64,000 bases of DNA from Przewalskia tangutica. Its lineage: Eukaryota > Streptophyta > Magnoliopsida > Solanales > Solanaceae. Shown in pieces: positions 58,197-64,000 of this stretch. The DNA lies in NCBI GenBank assembly GCA_029844215.1, contig CM056733.1, forward strand, positions 54,325,142 through 54,389,141, in the 5' to 3' direction. How positions within the stretch are numbered: the first letter of the stretch is position 1; each line of letters opens with the position of its first letter. The position numbers and the translations under genes are program-made. Under the pieces are notes generated by a model. The model saw nothing but the letters and a program-made list of their open reading frames with translations, ran no database searches and was not told the DNA's origin.

Positions 58197-58508
58197 TCAT
58201 TTTATGACTGACTCATTGGGAAATTCAAACTTTAAAATTTTGGTTCTACAATCTAATGTGGCATAACATGAAGACAACCAATCCATACATATGATTATAT
58301 CGAAGTCTACTATTTCTAACTCTACCAAGTCAGCTATTATAATACGGTGATAGACTTTAATTGGACAACCCCTATATATTCGCCTGGATATAACTGGCTC
58401 TCCTACTGGAGTGGATACTTCAAAGGATTCATGCAACTTTTCTAGTCCTATCCTAAATTTCTTAGCAACAAATGGGGTTACATATGATAGAGTGGATCCA
58501 GGATCCAT
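58197..58508 (-). pseudogene. Element H protease
   Basis: The open frame begins at MDPGSTLSYVTPF (active-site codons 58494-58505), followed by YRGCPIKV and FDIIICMDWLSS. As in element C the active site has Pro in D-P-G-S, so this is a lineage feature and not a chance mutation. About 100 residues are open before the next stop. Confidence 0.82.
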
Positions 58509-58559
58509 AAGAGTATAAGCATCAAAAGTGAAGACCGTTAATATACTTGTGACCTCATA

Positions 58560-58796
58560 TGTGCCTCTGTATCTTGACGTCCTTCTAGCGCGTACAAGCG
58601 GTTTAGACCTATGCTTATATTACTGGACTTAGCTGGACCACACCAGGATTGGGTCTTAGAATTTTGAAGAGCTGCTGAATTTATGGACTGAGCCACATTA
58701 CCTTTTGTACCCTGCCTCGCGATGGATACTCTCAGAAAATGACCCTACTGACCACAACCATAGAAGATATTCATACCCATGCGACATTTCTCCGGG
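58560..58796 (-). pseudogene. Element H gag C-terminus (zinc knuckle)
   Basis: The knuckle reads FYGCGQ, TAG (58746-58748), GHF; the first Cys is Phe and the stop sits at exactly the same codon as in element C. The gag is cut at 58797 by the LTR of element I. Confidence 0.65.
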
Positions 58797-61143
58797 TGTT
58801 GTAATGTCTCATACTTTCGGGTCATGGTTTGAATCTCTTGGCATATTTAAATAGACCCGAACGTTGAAAAATTTATGTCATATTCACGTACGCAAATAAA
58901 AAGCTTTGTATATAAACATATGTGGTCCCGAAATAATTTAGGACTTAATAAGTGTAACAACGAAAATTAAAAAAAAAATTTATATGTGCCAAAAGGGGCT
59001 ATGAACTAGTGTTATGTCACATGATCACGATAATGACTATATGAAATGTGTTAAAATAATTACTATTTAAGTAAATTGTGAACAAGTAATTAATTATGGT
59101 ATTATTAGATGAAGAAATACATGTTATATTAATAATAACATTTCCATGTGACAAGTGGCAATTACGGTGAGTGACTAAGCGTGGATGTGGGTTGATGTCC
59201 TTTAAGTTAAGAAATGCTTTTAGGGAACATAATGATTATTAGGTGGACCTCACTTTTCACTAAATGCTTTAATCTTTTTTCCAAAAAAGGTGAATCTTTC
59301 ACCCAGGAGCCCCCACACCCCGGTCCGATAGGATTGTGAAGGAGTTAGTCATGATAATTCAACTGATTTTAAAGGTTAGATCATTACCACGCTACGCACA
59401 AGCGGCCCTCCTTTATTTCAAGAAATAACCCACTCTGCCGCTGGCGGGATTCCATCTTGGCCATTTTTCCAATTATCCCCTTGAGAACCAGTTGAGCTGT
59501 CCATATATAAATCTTTATCCTACTTTGGTGTGAGGTATATATATATATATAAATCTCTGTATGAAACAACGTTCTAGTTATATACACAAGATATACATTT
59601 CATCTCACATCAGTTTAGAGTATCTTGAATAGATGGCAGCAACATTTCTATTTAGACCTTGCCTACTTTAGCTAGACATTTTTGTGTCTTAAACAAGGTA
59701 AGCTGCAACGTGAGTATTATGGGGGAATAACCAAATATAAATTTTGTGTATTGCCAATCCGAAGGAAAATTTACGTGACTTGGTATTTTACGGAAGAATA
59801 GTGTAATTTGTTTTTCAAGAACAATATTCGGGATTTGGTCGCTACTTAGATCTCGTTATTTCATTTTTGTCGTGTTATTGAATTTGGGCTTTCTTCGAAG
59901 AGAAGTAAAATGAAAAAAGAGTAGTTTTTGACATATAGGATTAAAATGTAAAAGGAAGTCGGTTCCTACGCCATGAGTAGAAATTCGGCATTAAAGGTAT
60001 GTTAAGGCTAATTCTTCTTTCTTTTGGCATGTTTCAAGTAACGAAATATAAACGTAATACTGCCCCATAAATGATTCTACTCTTAGTAGTTAAAGATGTT
60101 CATGTTATTCATTCATATTGTCAACGCATGTCTAAATATGTTCCTAAATCCTTATTGAGGTATATGGAAAAGGTGTTAGTAGTCATAATGTTAATCGGAG
60201 GTGAAGCGACATTACGTCACTCCGATAAGCTCAGTGCCTTAGCATCATTCATGCATTATATTCATGTACATACCTTGACCTCAAAGGAGTTACATACTCT
60301 ACTATATGTATGCATTATATATATGTATGGGGTATGGAAAAAAGGGAAGGTGTTATATACACACACCACCTGCAGCTGGTACAGATATACACGATAATGA
60401 TTATGCCCACAGAGGCCTATATGATATGATGGGATGTCCACAAAGGATTGATGGCGTTATCTATGCATATGTATGTGTATGACCGCATGGTGCATGTCAT
60501 TTAGACATATTATGGCCCTCAGAGGCATTCTGCACAGACATGATACTTATTCATATTATTGCCCTCAAAGACATTCACTACTGGTTGGTTATTCCTTGTA
60601 TCAGTTTACTTTTTTGTCTCTGTTATGCTATTATTCATGCATGAAATACCCAGTACATCAGTCGTACTGACGTCCCTTTTGTCAAGGGACACTGCGTTTC
60701 ATGCCCGCAGGCTCAGGTAAACAGGGTGACGGTTTGCACTAGTAGGTTGCTGGTTCAGCTGATATTGGAGGACTCTATTTATTCCAGAGTTGCAGTTTAT
60801 TCGTGGTACGATATTTTTTATATGCGTATGGGGGTATGGCATGGACCTGTCCCGACCTTATGATGCCACATAGTCTTTAGAGGCTTGTAGACAATTATCC
60901 TGTGTATAGTAGTCATGTATGGCTTTGTCGGTCTTAGTATATATATATGCATAGGTTAGGTTCTTCCGTTTGCAAGAGTGTACGCAGTGCCTATCCAGTT
61001 TATTATTCCATGTGTCAGCAGGTTACCTCGTGACGGGCCTAGTGGCCATGCTTAATTATATTTAGCTGGTAAATATGTGATTAGTGGTGCCGTGTAGGTA
61101 GGGTTCGGGTGTCCGTCATGGCCCTCCGATTTGGATCGTGACA
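58797..61143 (+). repeat. 5' LTR of element I
   Basis: A 2347-bp LTR. It ends like D (TCATGCCCGCAGG near 60698, GGGGTATGGCATGGACCTGTC near 60830, TTTAGAGGCTTGTAG near 60875, and the final GATCGTGACA), showing a shared U5 with D and, in reverse, with A, B and C. An (AT)n tract at 59536-59551 and an A-run at about 58969-58978 are present. Repeated GGCCCTCAGAGGCAT-like words occur at 60512-60600. Confidence 0.85.
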
Positions 61144-62009
61144 AACTTGGTATCAAAGCAGGTCTGTCCTAGGGAGTCTACAAGTCGTGTCTATTAGTCT
61201 TGTTTATGGGTGCGTTGTGAACCACACTTATAGATAGGAGGCTATAGGGCATTTAGGATGATGATTACTTCCTTCTTGATCTAGAATCGTGTTATAGAGC
61301 TGAATTGTAATAATTCTCTCTGTAAACCTTATCGTGTTTATTATTACAGCAATGCCTTATTCTAATAGGGCTATGATATGTAGGGAGATTGAGTGTAAAT
61401 GCGAGTAGTATGCTCTCTATTGAAACAGATCCTCAGAGGATATGAGTAAGCTGTTTTTCCAAGTATCGACGAATCTAGTACTAGAGGAGTTGAAGCTCTC
61501 ATATCATCAGTCTTATCACAGTCTCCGTCTAATTGGATGTAAGGATAGTGGTGCAGGTATTGAATCAATTGATTGCCTCTCATGCACGAAATTCATCCTA
61601 GAGAATCTGAAAGAGATAGGCCCCTTAAAGGGTCGGGTAGCTCATAACCCAAGGAGTTTATTAGTCAGTGATCTCCGATATTTAAAGGGTTCAAAGATGC
61701 CAATATCTCAGGGTCAAAGTTGTAAAGGTCGAGTGAGACTGTCCTAATCATTTTGTAGTCAGTATGGTCGAGCACATTCCAGATTATGCCGCAAAGGTAA
61801 ATGGGATTGATTTAGTGTGGCAGCCATGGCCACAATGTTCCGAAGTATCCCAAGTTTATGCGCACAGGTATGGATAAGATGATTATGAGTTGTACACATG
61901 AAAATCAGAAGACATCATTGGAAGGTTTAGTAGGTTATGAAAATCTACACATTTTACAGTGACTCTTGCTGATTAGAATGGGGGAATATGTTATGTATGT
62001 GCGACCTAG
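61144..62009 (+). pseudogene. Leader and gag remnant of element I
   Basis: After the primer site comes leader text shared with A and C. A possible gag start is near 61352 (ATGCCTTATTC). Near 61740-61880 two degraded cysteine/histidine clusters (C-S-Q-Y-G-R-A-H and C-G-S-H-G-H) look like the zinc knuckle region. Between them frames are interrupted. Only about 860 bp separate the LTR from element E, too short for a whole gag with this order, so deletions have occurred. Confidence 0.5.
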
Positions 62010-62289
62010 TGTTATACCCCGTAGTTCTGGCCTTACGTGTGAGAGCGTACGAAAGGGAGTGAGACTTAAAATTTTCGAAAGATAGGTTGACGGATTGTTT
62101 CGGACGGGTTTTAGTCAACTTTGAGGCGGGTTATGACCCGCTACATTGAGAGTTCCAAAGTGTTTCAAAGGCCTAGTGCGTAGTTCGTTTAGTCTAGTTT
62201 CCAACGCAACCGACCGTTCGTCGATAGGACATCGGAGTAGAAAGTTATGGGAGTTACAAGTTCAGTGCCCAGTCGGACAAAAATGTGTT

Positions 62290-62412
62290 TCGGACAGGAG
62301 CCACAGGGCCGCGGCGCCGGATGCAGGGCCGCGGCGCCGGATATTCTGAGGGGTCGCTGAAGTTTCAGCGCCGCGGCGCCGGCTGCAGGGCCGCGGCGCC
62401 GAGGCGGGAATT
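62290..62412 (+). repeat. GC-rich GCCGCGGCGCC cassette in LTR E
   Basis: Four perfect GCCGCGGCGCC cores near 62308, 62328, 62369 and 62390, three preceded by CAGG or GCAGG; between the second and third is CTGAGGGGTCGCTGAAG. It ends GCAGGGCCGCGGCGCCGAG then GCGGGAATT. By eye the last 28 bases match the end of the cassette in element G with one mismatch. It lies about 100 bp upstream of a TTATATT promoter-like word (62510). Confidence 0.88.
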
Positions 62413-63722
62413 CTGGCGGAAAAACTGAGGAAAATCAGATTTCTTCTTTTAAAAAGACCATGGGAGGGTGACAAGTGTCCCCTCCCCCATCAGATTTTTG
62501 CATGTCCCTTATATTGACCAAGTCTTCAAGACTTGGTCATCTTTCAAAGTCTTTCTCTCTCTCTAAAGCTAGAGCTCTCACTTCTCTCTAGAATTCCAAG
62601 AGAAATTCAAAGCTTGAGGAAAATCTGAAAAAGTGTGGCAAGAAGGAAGCTTGTGGCTAGCTTGTAGGAGTTATTGTGGTGGTGTTCTTGGAAGGGAGGC
62701 TAGCAAAGTTGTTGGAATAATTTTGGCTAAAGCTCTAAGGTAACAATTCTTCTCTTGTAGCTAGTTATTGGTGTTACATGTGAAGAAGAAGGAACTTGTA
62801 GTAGTAAATAATGCTCTTAAATAAATTGCATGTAAGAAATATGGTTTGTGTATAAAAGAATTGGTTAAGAAGGTTATGTGAGCATGTTGTAGCCTAAAAA
62901 CTACCTTAAACTTGTTAAGTTAGTTGTTGTACATTGTGGGGCAGAATTTTACACATCTAAGTTTAAGTGTGTAATCCCCTTTGAAATGTTTGGATTGTTG
63001 GGCCTAAAATGTGGCGTTTGGATGTTGAGTTCGGCCTTGAAAAAGGTGGCAAAGTATGTAGAAACAAAGAAAATGCTGCCCAATGTTCCATAGGAATTAG
63101 TAACTTTGAACTTGGATTATTCTACATTGAACTAGAGGTTAATAAGCGTACTATGGTCATTATAGGTTGACATACTACGCGCGGTATTTTGGAATTAGCA
63201 AGTGGATTGACCGAAGAGGTATGTGGAACTTTTCTATCTCTTGAGCATGAGTAGTTGTACCCATATAGTACGGTAGACGTACAAGATTTGATATCCTTAC
63301 TTGTTTTAAGTATATAATACTTGCTTCATTTTAAAAAGTATAAGTCCCTTGGTTATGGGAAAAATATAATTTTACTAAAGTATAAGATTAATATAACAAC
63401 TTTATGGGAAATTGGTTTATTAGTTTTATGAAAGGATAATAAGGAGAGATTTACTCTAAGTAAGATAAGTAAGGACAAATGACTTGATTTATGAAAGACA
63501 AATTGATTTTAAGGCATCAAGTGCCCAAAGGTTTTATATGAAAAAGAGTCATTTTCAGAAGAATAGATGTATGTAGTACTTTAGTTTAAATTCCCGGATT
63601 ACTTTTATTAAGATATGTAAGTTAATTAATTAAACTAAAATGAGAGGGTATATGAACAAGTCTAATAAGAAGTTAGGAGCTTTCTTAACTTATTTATGTT
63701 ATGTATGATGACCGATTGAGCT

Positions 63723-63934
63723 AGGGTAAGAGTATAAATGAGGGGCAAGCCCCAAGACGTTATACCACCTTCTCCAGGGTAAGAGTATGAATGAGGGGCA
63801 AGCCCCAAGACGTCATACCACCTTCTCCAGGGTAAGAGTATGAATGAGGGGAAAGCCCCAAGACGTCATACCACCTGCTTCAGGGTAAGAGTATAAATGA
63901 GGGGTAAACCCCCAAGACGTTATACCACCTGTTC
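63723..63934 (+). repeat. 53-bp minisatellite in LTR E, four copies
   Basis: AGGGTAAGAGTAT begins at 63723, 63776, 63829 and 63882: four 53-bp units, each containing AATGAGGGG, CCCCAAGACGT and ATACCACCT. The reverse-complement unit is present twice in each LTR of element A (for example 17979 and 18031). It lies at the matching place relative to the ATGATGCGAGG-type downstream text. Confidence 0.92.
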
Positions 63935-64000
63935 CGTGGATTTGCTACCCATGATGCGAGGAATACCTCATGCGAGTCCTTATGGGCTCATGCGGGTGAA

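Larger units (their letters stand above)
53062..58796 (-). mobile_element. Ty3/gypsy Tekay-like element H, 3' LTR and pol, 5' end missing
   Basis: A minus-strand element: 3' LTR 53062-54925, polypurine tract (minus CCAAGGGAGAGATAT, 54926-54940), and a degenerate polyprotein from zinc knuckle to chromodomain. At 58797 element I interrupts the gag, so the 5' LTR of H is either lost or beyond the window. It entered the leader of the Mutator transposase pseudogene. Divergence from element C is large; it is a different and older subfamily. Confidence 0.85.
58797..62009 (+). mobile_element. Ty3/gypsy Tekay-like element I, 5' LTR and start of gag region
   Basis: LTR 58797-61143 (TGTTGTAATGTC...GGATCGTGACA), then the Met-tRNA primer site TGGTATCAAAGC (61148-61159) and about 860 bp of interior. 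Element E begins at 62010 within that interior. The other end of I and its TSD lie outside the window; the left flank is CCGGG. It landed in the gag of element H. Confidence 0.85.
62010..64000 (+). mobile_element. LTR element E (Tekay-like), cut by window end
   Basis: The LTR start TGTTATACCCCGTAG at 62010, with left flank CCTAG as the presumed TSD, opens at least 1991 bp of LTR that continues past the window. It aligns with solo LTR D along most of its length (GTCTTCAAGACTTGGTCATC at about 62521-62540; GTACGTCTACC-like and minisatellite modules further on). It contains the GCC cassette, the GACAAGTGTC palindrome (62470-62479) and a 53-bp repeat. Whether an interior follows cannot be seen. 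Confidence 0.8.

Noticed and set aside
62146..62474. Open frames on both strands across the GC cassette of E
   Set aside because: High GC lowers stop-codon frequency; no domain, and both strands are open over the same repeats.

Overview
This is plant nuclear DNA, most likely from a nightshade (Solanaceae) or a close asterid. The grounds are chromodomain Ty3/gypsy elements of the Tekay/Del type, an AGGCG-rich hAT-like repeat and a long-TIR Mutator-like repeat of kinds common in nightshades, and plant Stowaway, Harbinger and TRIM elements. The family assignment rests on repeat style recognised by eye; no search was run. The window looks like repeat-rich, gene-poor chromatin with one intact host gene.

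Left third (1-15533). A small TRIM retroelement (1-321), a 210-bp exact tandem duplication (1693-2127), then one intronless gene (2579-3550) for a six-span plant membrane protein. After it come non-coding sequence and small DNA transposons, several with clear target-site duplications (TSDs): a Mutator-like element (4976-5954, 9-bp TSD) inside an AGGCG-rich element, a Stowaway MITE (9997-10233), a Harbinger-like MITE (13083-13821), an eroded hAT element (14029-14895) and a second Stowaway-like MITE (15104-15310). A decayed LINE reverse-transcriptase tail lies near 6940-7184.

Middle (15534-43506). A LINE-like element carries an ORF1-type gene (DUF4283 plus zinc knuckle) but no reverse transcriptase. 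LTR elements have split it twice: element A (16937-25446, TSD TCAAG), which has 3.6-kb LTRs and only a 1.2-kb interior, and solo LTR B (25541-41894, TSD GATAC). B is itself split by a complete but broken Tekay-type element C (27429-37530, TSD TTCTA) and by solo LTR D (37983-40779, opposite strand).

Right third (43507-64000). A truncated copia element (43520-45525) holding a hAT MITE abuts a Mutator transposase pseudogene (45530-53061). The pseudogene is split by G (45990-51582, TSD CCATA), a non-autonomous LTR element with an Asp-tRNA primer site. A chain of Tekay-like insertions follows: H starts inside the transposase, I interrupts the gag of H, and E interrupts the gag of I and runs off the window.

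The least expected pattern is a roughly 110-bp GC-rich cassette built on GCCGCGGCGCC. It lies upstream of the predicted promoter in the LTRs of two unrelated retrotransposon types, G (Asp primer) and E (Tekay-like), with degraded forms in D and inside G. Other shared LTR modules are a GACA(A/C)GTGTC palindrome, minisatellites, G-runs in the leader and a hairpin beside the polypurine tract. Several LTR pairs differ mainly in GC-rich stretches, so local consensus errors in the assembly are a real possibility.
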